Shown: piece by piece, positions 47,394 to 59,210 of the stretch | Numbering within the stretch: the first letter of the stretch is position 1 | Layout of the letters: each line of letters starts with the position of its first letter | From: Hyparrhenia diplandra | Taxonomy: Eukaryota > Streptophyta > Magnoliopsida > Poales > Poaceae | DNA: 64,000 nt | NCBI GenBank assembly: GCA_015847255.1 | Contig: JADLZK010009020.1 | Location: 124,001-188,000 of the forward strand | Reading direction: 5' to 3' | Notes under the pieces: model-generated | What the model saw: only the letters and a program-made list of their open reading frames with translations | What the model was told of the DNA's origin: nothing | Databases searched by the model: none | Made by a program: the position numbers and the translations under genes

Positions 47394-50300
47394 ATGGGTT
47401 CGTGGTCGCCGTCCAAGGTGCCGGCGATATGTTGCGGGAGTGCGTGGCGTTCGGCGGCCTCCGTCGGGCCGACCGCAGCCCGGGAGTGGATCGTGCCGTC
47501 TCCGGCGCACGCCGCTCCTCATCCGCCCGACGGCTACGTCGTCTCCTTCGCCTCCTTCCACGTTCGGGGGCTTGGCGCCCCGGCGTCGGACTTCTTCCGT
47601 GGGCTGCTGTCGTACTGGGGGGCCGAGCTCCAAACATCCCGAACCCCAACGGCCTGCTTCATATCGCGACCTTCACTACACTCTGCGAGGGGTGGCTGGG
47701 GATCGAGCCCGATTGGGAGCTTTTCAAGCACTACTTCCACGCCAAGGTGACGCATAGCTCCGACGGCTTGAAGGAACCCGTCCCGATCGGTTGTATCGTG
47801 CTGCAACCTCGACCGGGCGTGAAGGAGAAGTATCCTACCATCGTCTCTCGCACGTCGAACACCGGGTGGAGAGATGAATGGTTCTACCTGAAGAATGACG
47901 AGGAGCACCCTCTTCCGCGCTTTACCGGCGGCGTGTTCCTCGACTCCGACGAGCTTTGGAGGGAATCCCCCCACAGCCATCTGCTCCACGAGGTCAAGGT
48001 CGTCGCTCGGAAGGTAGAGCTCCTTAAGCAAGCGGACCTCACGGATCCCCTCCTCTACGCTTGGGCCCTGGGGCACGGGGTCGTCCCCTTGAAGCGGAGA
48101 GCTCTCCGCTTCTGGGAGATGACCGAGGAGAAGAAGCCTTGGGAAGGTACGGTGACCGCGACCCCGCTTCCTGCCGACGAGGTGGAGTGGGTGGTCCGCC
48201 GGGGCACCGGGAAGGCCTTCAAGATCCCGGCGGAACCCAATGGCATACCGCAGGCGCTGCCGGACGCGACGACGCGGGCGCTGGTGAGTTCTTTCTCCGC
48301 ATCTTCTTTCTTTCGAAGTGTCTCTGTTTTTCGCAGGAAGTAATTCTACTCATCTTTGCAGGTTGGCGAGGTTCATCTCGAGCCCCACCTTCCGCCGGCG
48401 AGGCCGGTCCCTTCCCTGTGCGTTCCGCCGGGAACAGTTCGCCTCGCTGCGGCTGCTGCCGACCAAGATGTCGACCGCGCCGCCGCCGAAGAGTCCTCGG
48501 AAAGCGCGGCGCTAGCGGGCGACTCACGGCCGGGGGGTCGAGGGACCCGTGGGCGCGGCCGCCGGGGAAGAACGAGGGGACGTCGTCGTCTGGGTGGCGC
48601 CGGTGGCCTCATCCGTTCACCGCAGCGCTCGGTCGGTCCTTCTTCGGGGCCGCGGCGAGAGGAAGAGAGCGGCGGCGAGCACCGCGACGAGAGGAGAAGA
48701 AGGCGGCGTAGACGCGTGGCCGTCGGGTAAGCTGCCCGAGCTCGTTGCCTTTTACGGCGCGCGGAGCGCCGCGAACTCTTTCTCTGTTCGTGGTCGATTC
48801 TGATTTTTGACTTTTGCTGTCGTGCGGGGAGAAGGTAAAGCCCTTGGGACCCCGAACCCCCGAAGCGGCTCAAGGCGACGACGGGTCGAGCTTGGTGGTC
48901 CCTCCGCCTCCCATCGTGCGAGGCCCTCGGGTGGCCGCCCCTCAAGCCCCCGAGGGGAAGGAGCGAACCCGGGTCCGCGAGGGAGCGCTGCTGCGTCGTC
49001 GTCGAGCACCGTTCCGGTGACTCGGGCGATGGCGTCGTCGGCGGCGCCGCCCTGAAGCCTGCCACCGTCGTGTCGGGCGCGCGGAGGCGGAAGTTATTGA
49101 CCTCGGTTCTCGAGAAGGAGAGGGAGCGAGGATGTCCCTCGGGCCCAGATCTCGGGCGGCGCGGATCACATCGACCGGGCGAGCCCTCGGCTCTAGGCGG
49201 GGCACGAGGAGGCGGCCGTGGGTACGGGCGCGCGTGATGCGATCTTTGACGAGCTCGTCTTGGAGACCGCGCGGCGCGGCGAAGAGCCCGAGAGATGCGG
49301 GTGCGCGGCGCGCCGCTTGGCGAAGTTCGTCGTAGAGACCCTGGCGTTCTCGGAGGGTCAGCGGGTCGCGCCACGCCAACCCGTCGCCCGCGGTGGGTAT
49401 CCACGAGCCGCTGCCTTTGGGCGCCGGGGGCGGTCGCCTCTTGGGGCGTGGGTGACCCTCCGGACCGCGTGGCGTGGATCCGCGCCCGGCGTCGTCGGGG
49501 GGACGCCCGGAGAGTTCGTTGGAGGCCGGGCTACGAGCGGCCGTGCGTCGTTCACGGTGTGGTCGGCGGGAACGGCGTCACCCACTTTGACCGCGGCGGA
49601 GGTGCCGCCACTTCCCACCGAGTGGGGCGGCGTGCCTCCATCACATTATTGGGGTAAGAGATCTAACCGCGCCCGTCTCGCCCGATCCTGAGCCGGTGGT
49701 GCTAACTCGCTCTTGCGGGACTTGAGGGATGCGGTCGTTGGCTTCAAACCGCGTGGTGGGCGGAGCGAGATCGAGGGTCTTACGGGCAGGCTAGGCGTGG
49801 CCTGGTCCCATGCGGCGGGGGACTCGGTCGGGTATCTGCCGCACATCGTGAGCTCGAGGCGGTGTCGACGGCGTGGCGGCGCATATTCGCGAGGTTTGGG
49901 AGCACGCCGCCGCCGAGGCTCGGGAGGAGGTCACCGGCGAAGTCCATCGACGGAAACGGCGGCGGTGGCGTGAGGAGGAGGAGCTCGTTGCTAAGAGCCG
50001 TCGCCAGCGCGAGCTCTCATGCGAAAGAGCTCGGCAGCCTCCGCCGGGCCTTGGGCGACAAGGAGCTCGGCGCTCAGTGCTTGAGCGTCGGGCCATGACG
50101 CTGGAGAGGGAGCGCGATGCGAAAGGGAAGGCGCTCCAGGACCGCGAAGCCGAGCTGGAAGGCAATTGCTACTTCCCAAGCTCATTGTCTCCCTTGTTTT
50201 CCTTTGAGCGCTTAGGCTGATAGGTGGGTATTTTAGTTTACGACCACGAGGCTGCCGAGGGGTCGATTTTGTTTGGCGCTTCGGAGGCTGAGAGGATTCG

Positions 50301-51064
50301 GCTCGATGCCGAGAATCTCGCCTTGTGGGAGGAGCGGGAGGAGCTTTACTCGGCGCTGGCATGTAAGGAGCCCCTCTTTTTCCTGATTTTTGATCTCACG
50401 AGTTTGATTTGTTTACTTCTCTGCAGTCGAGAAGAAGAAGTCGGCGGGGTCGGTTCGGGAGCTTGAGGGGAAGGACCAATCCCTGGCCGCCGCGGAGTCC
50501 TCGCTGGTGCATACCCAGCTCGTGCTGGAGCAGAAAGAGAAGGACCTTCAGCAGCGGACGCGTGACCTCGTGGCCGTGCAGAATGGTCTCCAGAAGGCAG
50601 CCGAGGAGCTCCGGTCCAGGGAAGCTGAGGCCTCGGGTCTCTTGGAGCGGACAACAAAGGCTGAGGCCGCGGCGCAGAAGGCGGAGCGCGAGCACACCAA
50701 CCTCGTGCTCGACGTTGAGTGTGTCTGCGAGGCCCTTGGAGTTGAGGAGGCGGAAGGGCCGGCGCATAGAGTGCTTCGCGCCCCGGCCGTGGTGAGGGAT
50801 AACGCTGGCCGCGCTGTCCACAAGGCGTTGGCCGTGGTACTCGCCCACTATCCTGAGATGCGGACCTCGACCAAGATAGTGGGCAAGGGCTGGCCCGAGC
50901 CGTCCGAGGGCGTTGAGCTGGAAGACATCGTCGCCATGGCGGAGGCCCGCTCGGAGAAGCTGTCGCGGAAGCTCTTCCGGCTCGCCGTCGAGGAGCTCGA
51001 GGTGTTCGAGCCTACCGCCGGCGAGGCCGAGGTGGAGACGGATTCATCTGGCGATGAGGAGTGA
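47394..51064 (+). pseudogene. Antisense ORF of Ty3/gypsy element (Transposase_28-like, intron-containing)
   Basis: The ATG at 47394 starts MGSWSPSKVPAICC. The N-terminal part (HPPDGYVVSFASFHVRGLG, then SDFFRGLLSYWG) and, in another frame after about 47634, GLLHIATFTTLCEGWLGIEP and DEWFYLKNDEEHPLP fit the plant putative gypsy type transposon domain (PF04195). Clear introns interrupt it: 48284-48361 (GTGAGT to TTTGCAG) and about 50364-50427 (GTAAGG to CTCTGCAG). The C-terminus (50507-51064) is an E/A/R-rich coiled coil ending ETDSSGDEE. Its role is unknown; such antisense ORFs are carried by several Tat-type elements. The frame change near 47634 suggests decay, although an unrecognised intron is possible. 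Confidence 0.7.
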
Positions 51065-51608
51065 GCTGCGAGAGTAGTTAGCTTGAGGCGCCGCCTCTTT
51101 TGTTTTGAACAAAGTCCCCGAGCTCGGGGCATTGTGTAAAAATGACAATCTATTTAAGTTATGAATGAAATGTTTTGTTTTTCCTGTAACCGCGCTTCCA
51201 GCAAGCTCGTAGTTTTCTGAGTTTTACATTCTATCGATTAAGGCAATGGGCCCTTTACTCTTTGGCCGCGGGGGCGCTAGGGCTCGTTGGGCAAGCGCAT
51301 TGGACCTTGTTGAGGATGTTGTTCAGAAAACCTTTCAGCTTGCCGGGCTCGTCGCTTACTGGAGAGGTAGGTAACGAGTGTGAGGTTGAGCTGATCGAGC
51401 TCTTCCTGAGTGCTCGTGTTGTTTGCAAAAAATGAGTTTAAAAAAGGCGGGGTGTGCGCCCCGTCCCCTGTAGCCCCCGAGCAAGGGCGGGCCTTGCTGG
51501 AGCTAAAGGGCAGCCATTGCTTAACAGCTGTGAAAAGAAAATCGAATGTTTGCACAACTTTTACGTCGAGGTGTGTCATTATTATTCGAGTTCGTACAAG
51601 AGAAGACA
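51065..51608. other. Junction between antisense gene end and pol end
   Basis: The likely 3' ends of the two convergent transcription units of the retroelement. AT-richer than the surrounding DNA, with no ORF of note. Confidence 0.5.
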
Positions 51609-52821
51609 TTACATAATGTAGCTAAGGGTAGAAGCGACGTAGCTGTTCGATGTTCCAAGAGTTGGCGAGCTCGCGTCCGCGAGAGTCCTGGATCTTATAT
51701 GAGCCCGGGCGAAGGACTCGGGCGATGGTGAACGGTCCCTCCCACGGCGCAGAGAGTTTGTGTTTCTCTTTCGTGCTCTATACTCGACGCAGGACTTGAT
51801 CGCCGACTTGGAAGGCTCGTCCTCGAACGTGGCGGTCGTGGTAGCGGCGCATCGACTGTTGGTACTTGGCTGAGTGTGCGACCGCAGTCTCGCGGGCCTC
51901 CTCGAGCTGATCCGCCGCGTCTTCCAGCGAGGCTTGGTTGCCGGCGTCGTTGTACGCTTGTACTCGTGGCGCACCGTAGTCGAGGTCGGTGGGGAGCACG
52001 GCTTCTGAACCGAAGACGAGGAAGAAGGGGGTGCGACCCGTCGCTCTGCTTGGAGTAGTCCTGAGGCTCCAAATGACCGCGGGGAGCTCGGAGAGCCATC
52101 GCCCCCCAAATTTCTCCAATCTCTTGAAGATTCTCGGTTTTAACCCCTGCAAGATTAGACCATTGGCGCTTTCGACTTGCCCGTTCGTTCTTGGATGGGC
52201 GACGGAAGCCCAGTCCACCCGTATGTTGTGTCGTCGCACCCGGTCGAGGAAGATCTGCCCGGTGAAGTTGGTGCCGTTGTCGGTGATGATCGAGTTTGGT
52301 ACGCCGAAGCGGTGGATGATGCCGTCGAAGAACTTGACCGTCTCCTGCGATCTCGTGCGTGAGATGGGCATCACCTCAATCCACTTAGTGAACTTATCGA
52401 TGGCGACGAGGAGGTGGGTGAAGCCCCCGGGCGACCTTGCGAAGGGACCGACCATGTCGAGGCCCCAGACCGCGAAAGGCCAAGTGATGGGGATCGTCTG
52501 GAGGGCTTGCGCCGGGAGGTGCGTCGTGCTGGCGAAGAACCGGCATCCCGCGCGGCGCATGGTCCGGTTGGCGTCGGCGACGGCGGTCGGCCAATAAAAA
52601 CCTTGGCGGAATGCCTTGCCTACCGGTGCTCGTGGAGCCGCGTGATGTCCACATTCGCCGGCGTGATCTCTCTCGATGAGCTCATGCCCCTCCTCGAAGG
52701 TGACCTTGTACTGGAGCACTCGCATGCTCCCTTCTGTAGAGCTCGTGTTTGATGACGGCGTAAGACTTGGCTCGACGGGTGATGCGCCTAGCCTCTTCTT
52801 TTTCCGCAGGGAGCTGGCCAT
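51609..52821 (-). pseudogene. Ty3/gypsy integrase
   Basis: A long minus-strand reading covers the integrase. The N-terminal zinc-binding region (HELIERDHAGECGHH, then RRAGCRFF) lacks the first of the paired cysteines. The core carries D in WGLDMVGPF, D in SIITDNGTNF and E in NGQVESANG, the DDE triad. It continues with FFLVFGSEAVLPTDL, typical of Tat/Athila-type integrases, and a basic tail through RRYHDRHVRGRAFQVGD. The start merges out of frame with RNase H. The DDE core looks intact, but the polyprotein is broken upstream. Confidence 0.85.
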
Positions 52822-53583
52822 CCCGTAGCCATGCTAGGATGGGGAGCCGCCAGTCGGGTCTTGGGGCTTCACACTCCGAGGTCGCAGAGGCCCCGAGGCC
52901 GACGAGGTTGACCCCTGAGTCGATCTCCATCGGCGAGCTCGAGCTCGAGTTATCCTCGGCCCTGGTGGGAGAGGGCACAAACGGGGTCCCTGACGGGTCC
53001 GTGCGCGGGTTCGAGCCCTCTCCTTCAAGCCGGATGGAAGGCATGTACTGGTCGTGCGCAAACACGCCGGGCGGGACCTGAAGTCGATCGGAAGCGAGCT
53101 TGGCGAGGACGTCAGCGTCGCTGTTGAACTGGCGATGGATGTGTTTGAATTCGAGCCCGTCGAAGCATTCTTCGAGCTCTCGTACCTTTGTGGAGTACGC
53201 AATCATCCTCGGGCTGACGCAGTCAGCTTCCTTCGTGGCCTGGTCCGCAACGAGCTTGGAATCCCCCCTGATCTCGAGAAGCTTGATGCCGAGTTCGGCG
53301 GCGACGCGCATACCGTTCACCAAAGCCTCATACTCGGCAACGTTGTTGGAGGCGGTAAAGTGAAGGCGGATTGAGTATACCTCATGCGCACGTTGCATGG
53401 TGAGATGAAGACCAGGCCTGCTCCGGCGCCGAATTTCTTCACGGAGCCGTTGAAGTAGAGTGTCCAGTACTCGACGTCGTCGGGTCTCGGTGGCAGCTGT
53501 GTCTCCGTCCATTCTGCCACGAAGTCAGGAAGGGCCTGAGATTTGATGGCGTCCCTCGGGGCGTATGAGATGTCCGAACCCAT
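52682..53583 (-). pseudogene. Ty3/gypsy RNase H
   Basis: Two overlapping frames give EYWTLYFNGSVKKFGAGAG and then HFTASNNVAEYEALVNGM, AAELGIKLLEIRGDSKLVAD and a tail HIHRQFNSDADVLAKLA, the plant archaeal-type RNase H of these elements. The frame changes near 53375. The first catalytic Asp (normally YFDGS) reads Asn (YFNGS), so the enzyme would probably be inactive even if translated. Confidence 0.8.
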
Positions 53584-53685
53584 GAGCTCGATTCCCCACT
53601 TGGCAATGTGTCCTGTGGCCTCGGGGCCGCGGATGATCTCACAGAGCGGGAATTTGGAGACGACGGTGATCGGGTGGGCGTCGAA

Positions 53686-54000
53686 TTAGTGTCGTAGCTT
53701 ACGGCGTGTGACTAGGAGTGCGTAGGCGAGCTTCTTGAGCTGGGGGTATCGCATCTTCGTGTCGGAGAGGACCTCGCTGACGAAGTAGACCGGTCGTTGC
53801 ACACGGAGTGCGTGGCCTTCTTCCTCTCTTTCGACTACGAGGACCGTGCTCACCATCTGCGAGGTGGCCGTGATGTACAACAACATCGGTTCGCCGGGCT
53901 TGGGCAGAGTGAGTATGGGCGGGTTCGTTAAGAGCTTTTTCAGAGAGTCGAGCGCGGACTGGGCCTCGCTGGTCCAGGCGAAGCGCTCTGACTTCTTCAA
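53686..54000 (-). pseudogene. RT connection/tether segment
   Basis: FAWTSEAQSALDSLKKLLTN, PPILTLPKPGEPMLLYI, QRPVYFVSEVLSDTKMRYP and LKKLAYALLVTRRKL match the segment joining RT to RNase H in Ty3/gypsy polyproteins. It stops at 53686 by a TAA-type change shortly after RRKLRH. Confidence 0.8.
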
Positions 54001-54019
54001 GAGCTTGTATAGCGGGAGA

Positions 54020-54918
54020 CTTCATTCGCCTAGCCGAGCAATGAATCTGCTAAGGGCGGCCAAACACCCCGTTAGCCGTTGCACGTTCTTGACGCTCTTG
54101 ATGGGGCCCATGTTGCGGATGGCCTCGACTTTCTCGGGGTTGGCCTCGATGCCGCGCTCGGACACGATGAAGCCCAGGAGCTTTTCTCGGGGGACCCGAA
54201 CACGCATTTTTGGGATTGAGCTTTACCCCGAACTCACGAAGCTTCTTTGAAGACTTCTTTGAGGTCGGGGACGAGCTCTCCCGTGTGCCTCGCCGGACCA
54301 CGATGTCATCGGACGCACGCCTCTACGCGCTTTCCAAGAAGCTCCTTGAAGACTTTCTGCATGCACCTCTGAAAAGTGGCACCGGCGTTTTTTAGCCCGA
54401 AAGGCATAGTTACGTAGCAGAACGCGCCGAAGGGAGTGATGAAGGAGGTGGCGAGCTGATCGAGCTCGTTCATCGCGATTTGATGATAGCCGGAGTATGC
54501 GTCAAGAAAGCAGAGAGTGTCTCGCACCGGAGGTGGAGTCAACGATTTGGTCGTCTTGCGGCAAAGGAAACGGATCCTTCGGGCATGCCCCGTTGAGACT
54601 CATATAATCAACACACATTCTCCATTTCCCATTCTTCTTCTTAACTAGTACAGGGTTGGCTATCCACTCGGGATGATACACCTCCTTAACAAAGCCCGCC
54701 GCTAAGAGCTTATCTATTTCCTCGGCGATTGCCTGTCGCCGCCGTCGTCGGCGTCGAGCCGCTGCTTCACCGGCCGAGAACCGGGCTTGATGTTTAAGGA
54801 GTGCTCGGCGACTTCCCTCGGTATGCCGGGCATGTCCGAGGGTCTCCACGCCGAATACGTCGAGGTTCGCGGAGGAAGTCGACGAGCTCGCTTTCCTATT
54901 TTGGAGAGAGCTCGGCAC
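54020..54918 (-). pseudogene. Ty3/gypsy reverse transcriptase
   Basis: Segments EEIDKLLAAGFVKEVYHPEW, VLVKKKNGKWRMCVDYMSLN and, after a frame change near 54540, FLDAYSGYHQIAM, SFITPFGAFCYVTMPFGL and KNAGATFQRCM are canonical RT motifs. The active-site YVDD is destroyed: the Tyr codon reads TGC (Cys) and one extra C follows GTC (about 54300-54315), giving a stop. The remainder (ELREFGVKLNPKNACS) continues in other frames. This copy therefore cannot encode functional RT. Confidence 0.85.
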
Positions 54919-55185
54919 CGACGCGAACGGTGCATCCCTCCTCGTCGACCTTCACCGTCTTGGAGTCTTCGTCCGGCTCGAAGGATCCCGCCACCTTCTC
55001 GAGCTCGACGGAGGAGCTCGCCACCTTGCTGGACACGCTCGCGGTCTTCTTTAGCTCGGCGGAGTCCTCCGCGCGGACCCATGCTAGCATCTCGGGGACG
55101 AGCCTCTCTGACTCGATGAGGGCGTCGGCAGATCGCGGCCTCCTTGTCGCAGCTTGAAGGCGCTCGAAGGTGGAGTTGACCGTGA

Positions 55186-55581
55186 TCACGCCCTTCGCCC
55201 GGGGATCTTGAGCTTGAGGTACGTGTAGTTGGGAACGGCCTTGAACCGGCGTAGCACGGCCGCCCAAAGCAAGGCATGGTAAGCGCTCTTATACAGGAGC
55301 ACTTCGAAGGTGAGTACTTCCTTGCGGAAGTTGTTCGGGTCGCCGAAAGTGACGGGGAGGTCAATCCGACCGAGCGGAAATGCCTGCTTCCCCGGCACTA
55401 CCCCGTGGATGGGGTCCGTGGAGGGTCGGAGCCGAGCTCGCGTGATGCCAACGGCTTCCATGGTGTCGACGTAGAGGAGGTTGAGGCCGCTTCCCCCGTC
55501 CATCAGTACCTTGCTGAGGCGCTTGGTGCCGACTATGGGATCGACGACGAGAGGGAACCTCCCCGGGTGTGGCACGTGCAC
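55186..55581 (-). pseudogene. Ty3/gypsy aspartic protease region
   Basis: HPGRFPLVVDPIVGTKRLSK, then VLMDGGSGLNLLYVDTMEA is the retropepsin active-site block in the DGGS form usual for Tat-like elements. FPLGRIDLPVTFGDPNNFR and AYHALLWAAVLRRFKAVPNY complete the fold; the usual LGRPALA-type turn reads LWAAVLR. The reading stops at 55186 before reaching RT. Confidence 0.75.
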
Positions 55582-55829
55582 GGGGTGGTCCTTCTTGTCG
55601 AAGGTGATCAGGGCTTCGGACCACTTGAGGTAGGAGGGCGTTGCGGGCTCGATGAAGAGGACTTCGCGCTGTAGGAGCTTCTGGCGGTGCTTGGACTCGT
55701 ACGCTGGTGGGCCGCCGAAGACGACGTTGACGGCGCCGTCTTCGAAGAAGACGTCCTTGTCGCCCGCCTGACCATCGAGCTCGCCATCGTGGCGCTCGTC
55801 GCCCGCGGCCTCTCCTTCCCCTGCGCCGG

Positions 55830-57453
55830 CTACAAACTTCCACGGGAGCCGGCGGTCCCTGAATTTGTGCTTGGCCGGGCCTTCGTGGTTGGGGCGGGGC
55901 AGGTCGAGCTTCTTTTCAAAGAAGTCCTTGGGAGCGCCGGGCTTCGCGACCTTGGCACCCGGCTTCTTCTTTTCGGTGACCGCGACGAAGTCATCCTCGC
56001 CGCGCCGGCGCTTGTTCTTGTTCTTCTTTTTGGGTCGCGAGCTTGAGCCTTCGGCGGCATCATCGGCGGTCTTCTCCTTGCCCTTGCCCGTGGTGCCATG
56101 GAGGACTGCGGAGATAGCCTCCTCACCCCGGCGTGGTTCGTGGGCGGTCGAGGAGGTCCTTCACCGTCTTGGGCTTTGCGGCGTGCCGAGCTCTCGGATG
56201 AGCGTCTCGCAGGTCGTGCCGGAATGTGAAGGCGGTGATGATGATCTGCGTCGGTGGCGTCGGTGAGCTCGTTGCGAGCTTGGAGAAGCGCCGGATGTAG
56301 TCGCGCGGGCTCTCGTTCCTCCGCCGCCATGGCTGCGGAGGTCCCCACGTGTTGCTCGGGCGCGAGTAGGTCCCCTGAAAGTTGCCAACGAAGACATCGT
56401 GGAGGTCGTGCCAACTGTCGATCATACCTGCGGGCAGGTGCTCGAGCCAGGAGCGAGCCGTGTCAGCGAGGTATAGGGGGAGGTTGCGAATGATGAAGAG
56501 CTCGTCGTCGGCTCCTCCCGCCGACACGCGAGGCGGTAATCTTCGAGCCGGACGGCGGGGTCCATCTCCCCGTTGTACTTCGGGCGGAGGTCGGGGCTCG
56601 GAAGCGGCGAGGGGAACGGCGCGTCGTGAACCCGGGCGCCGAACACCCGTGGCCTCCTCCCGTCGGGGTGGAGCTCCGTCCTCGCGTTTCGCCTCGAGCT
56701 CGAGCATCGCGAGGCGGGGAGGCGCTTCGCCGCCTCCCGACCTCGGGGTTGGACTGCGGCTACGGTCCTCCCGACCGTCGTAGCGCCGCCTCTCCTCTTC
56801 TTTGTAGGAACCGGGCCGGACGGTCGTCGTCTCATCCGTCATCGCGGACGGTCGCGGGCCGGACGCCGGGCGCTTCGCCGTGCCTCCGCGCGTCGTCGCG
56901 CCGAGGGTGTCCCAGCGCCCCGGTTTTCTCCTACCCGTCGTCGCGCGTGGACACACGCGGGGACTCTCCTCGGTTTGGTCTTTGGTTGGAGGAGGCCTCA
57001 TGCTCTTCCCCGAGTCGTGCGTGCGACTCGAGCTCTCCACTGTTGCTCCGCGGCTCTCTCGATGAGGGAGCGCAGCCGTTGGTGGAGCCTTCGAGCTTTC
57101 CGGCGCCTCGGGCTCGGGGAGCTCGTGGAGGAGCTCCGTGGCCGCTGCGAGGTTCTGTGTCGCCCGCCCAAAGGCTGGCGGGAGGTCATCGGCCTCGTCG
57201 ATGCGGCGTCGCATCTCTCGTCCTCGAGCTCGCATGTGTCGACGACCCCCAGCCTCCTCGAGGAGGGCGTCGCGTTCCTGCGCGATCTCACGCTCGGCCT
57301 CCTCGAGCTCGTTGAGACGCTCGTGCGCCCGCTTAGGGGGGCGCCGTTGAGCGAGCCATCGAGTCTCGACCCCGAGTGCGCCGGGGTGTCTTTGGGAGGA
57401 CTCGTCCTCGCGGGCTGCGCCTGGCGCCGTCTAGCGTTGGGCACATGTAGCAC
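55830..57453 (-). pseudogene. Ty3/gypsy gag
   Basis: A leading arginine-rich region is followed by YNGEMDPAVRLEDYRLACR, then after a one-base frame change (about 56520) FIIRNLPLYLADTARSWLEH, LPAGMIDSWHDLHDVFVGNF and QGTYSRPSNTWG, with NESPRDYIRRFSKLA. This is the gag capsid domain of plant Tat-type elements. The reading continues with frame changes to about 55830. The position directly after the primer binding site region is as expected. Confidence 0.8.
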
Positions 57454-57986
57454 TCGCGTGTTGGGTCGACCCCGCGAGGCTTAAGGCTGCCCAGCCGCGG
57501 TCTGGACCGGTCGCTCCGAGCTCGACGTCATGCTTCTCGGGCAAGAAGAGCTGTCCCGCGGTACATTTTCGTCGTAGGCCGCGAGGAACTCGTCGGGGGA
57601 AAGCGGCTCCTGCCCGGCGTGCATCGCAGACGATATTGGCGGTGGAGAAGGTGACGTCGCGAAAAGAGCTCCCCCGAGTCGGCTCGGGGCTAAGGATGTG
57701 CGGGAGTAGGCCCGCGATGGCGACGAAGAAGTGGTCGGCCGCCGTTCGCACGGGGCTCAACGGAGCCGAAGTCGAATCCCGGCCGGGCGTGCCAAAGACG
57801 GGCGTCGGCGGCGCCACGGACGAGGCGGGCGTCATCCCTTCCTGCACCATCCGAGGGAAGGTGGCTCCGACGAGGGAGCCCTCGGAGCTAGCGCCGGGCG
57901 AAGTCCAGGGTCCCGAAGCGCATCGGTGCGCAGGGCGCCGGACCGGTGGTGAAGGAAGCCATCGTGGTGATCGTCACACTAGCGCT

Positions 57987-58006
57987 GCCCCTACCCGGCG
58001 TGCCAA
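57987..58006 (-). promoter_or_regulatory. Primer binding site of the Ty3/gypsy element
   Basis: The minus strand immediately inside the 5' LTR reads TTGGCACGCCGGGTAGGGGC. It starts with TGG, complementary to a tRNA CCA end, and resembles the primer sites of other grass Tat-type elements. The exact tRNA was not determined. Confidence 0.65.
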
Positions 58007-58007
58007 C

Positions 58008-59210
58008 CGCCGTGGTCGTATACCACGGTCACAAGAATCGCCCCGGCTAATGTGTGCAACGATGGCCTAGCTCAAGAACAATGACACGGCGATTTATCTT
58101 TGGTTCGGGCAATCGAGCACCCTAGTCCGGTGTGTGGCACTATCAAAGCTCAAAACGCCGTGATCGGGGTGCATACAATTTGGGGAGAGAGGGAGATGAG
58201 CTCCCAAGTCTCAATGTGATGAGTGAAATCGAGTGATGTGTGTATGGGCTTTACGTGTGCGAGAAGGCTTTTTTTTTTTCTCTGGTGGCCGAGCCCTCCC
58301 TTTTATAGTCATAAGGGGAGCTCACGGGGGCCACCGAGCGGAGGGTCTTAGAGATAGAAGGAATACAAGTTTGGGGGTGAAGAGGAAAAGTTTTCCTCCA
58401 TTGTCGGGCACGTCGGGCTGTCCGGCGCTTGTGCCGGCCGCCGCCCTACTTCCAGGCACGCTCGCCGGTCGTCGTAGAGTAGAATAGGGGCGGCTCCATA
58501 TCCCGATACGTTGTACGTGCGGGTGACGAGCTCGGAGCTCGTCGGTCGGCGTAGCAGGGGACAATGAGCTCGTTCCGCCGCCGCCGCGTGCCGGCGTCCT
58601 TCCGCCGTCCGCACGCGCCGGTGCCCGCTGGCAAGATCATAGAGGCGCCGCCTTGCATTAAACGCTCGTACTTGGGGTCGCAGGAAAATGTGTGGCCAGG
58701 AGAGCTCGACTTCGTTCGTCGAGGTTATTCTTGTCGCGTAGTGGTTGTCCCTTGTGCTCGTCGTCACTTGGCGTGGTCTGACAGCCTCCATGCCTCGCGT
58801 GCCGTCGATGATCTCTCGCGGCATACGAAATCTGGTCGTAGACTGCGGCGCCGGCCGCGTAGCCGTGATACTGGATCCTAATCATTGCGTCCCGGATTCT
58901 CCCGATCGTCTTTGGATTTGGTGTTCGGGAGCTCGTTCGAGACGGAAAGGAGCTCGTCATCCAGACGGAGCTCGTCGCATCCCCGCGTTCCCTGGGGAGC
59001 TCGTTCGAGGCGGAACTTTCCTTCGGGACGAGCTCGAGCTCGCCCCTCGGATCTCGGCGCCCCGTGAGTCCGTGCTCGAAGCGGGAACGCCCCGTCGGGT
59101 TTCGGCTTTTATCTTGGGAGACATCGTAGCTAGCGGGCACTCCCTCCTTTTATCGCTTTGTTAGAGTTGGGTTATGATGGTTGACTTAATCCGGAATATC
59201 TGTGTCCCAC
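58008..59210 (-). repeat. Ty3/gypsy LTR (5' LTR in element orientation)
   Basis: A 1203-bp partner of 45139-46342. A conserved palindromic GTGGTCGTATACCACGGTCAC block marks the inner end, and TGTGTCCCAC marks the outer end next to the TGACAC target duplication. Confidence 0.9.

Larger units (their letters stand above)
45139..59210 (-). mobile_element. Ty3/gypsy LTR retrotransposon, Tat-like lineage, with antisense gene
   Basis: A 14.07-kb element bounded by LTRs 45139-46342 and 58008-59210, with TGACAC abutting both outer edges (45133-45138 and 59211-59216) as target duplication. On the minus strand, the primer binding site TTGGCACGCCGGGTAGGGGC follows the 5' LTR, then gag, protease, RT, RNase H and integrase. 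The integrase-last order defines Ty3/gypsy. About 4.4 kb between integrase and the 3' LTR holds a gene on the opposite strand, a trait known from Tat/Ogre/Grande-type elements. All pol segments carry frameshifts, so the copy is not autonomous. It is inserted in the retroposon above. Confidence 0.92.

Noticed and set aside
48373..49691. Large overlapping readings on both strands, some over 300 codons
   Set aside because: High GC suppresses stops. Composition is Arg/Pro/Ser-rich and no domain is visible. The plus strand here is the poorly conserved middle of the antisense gene.
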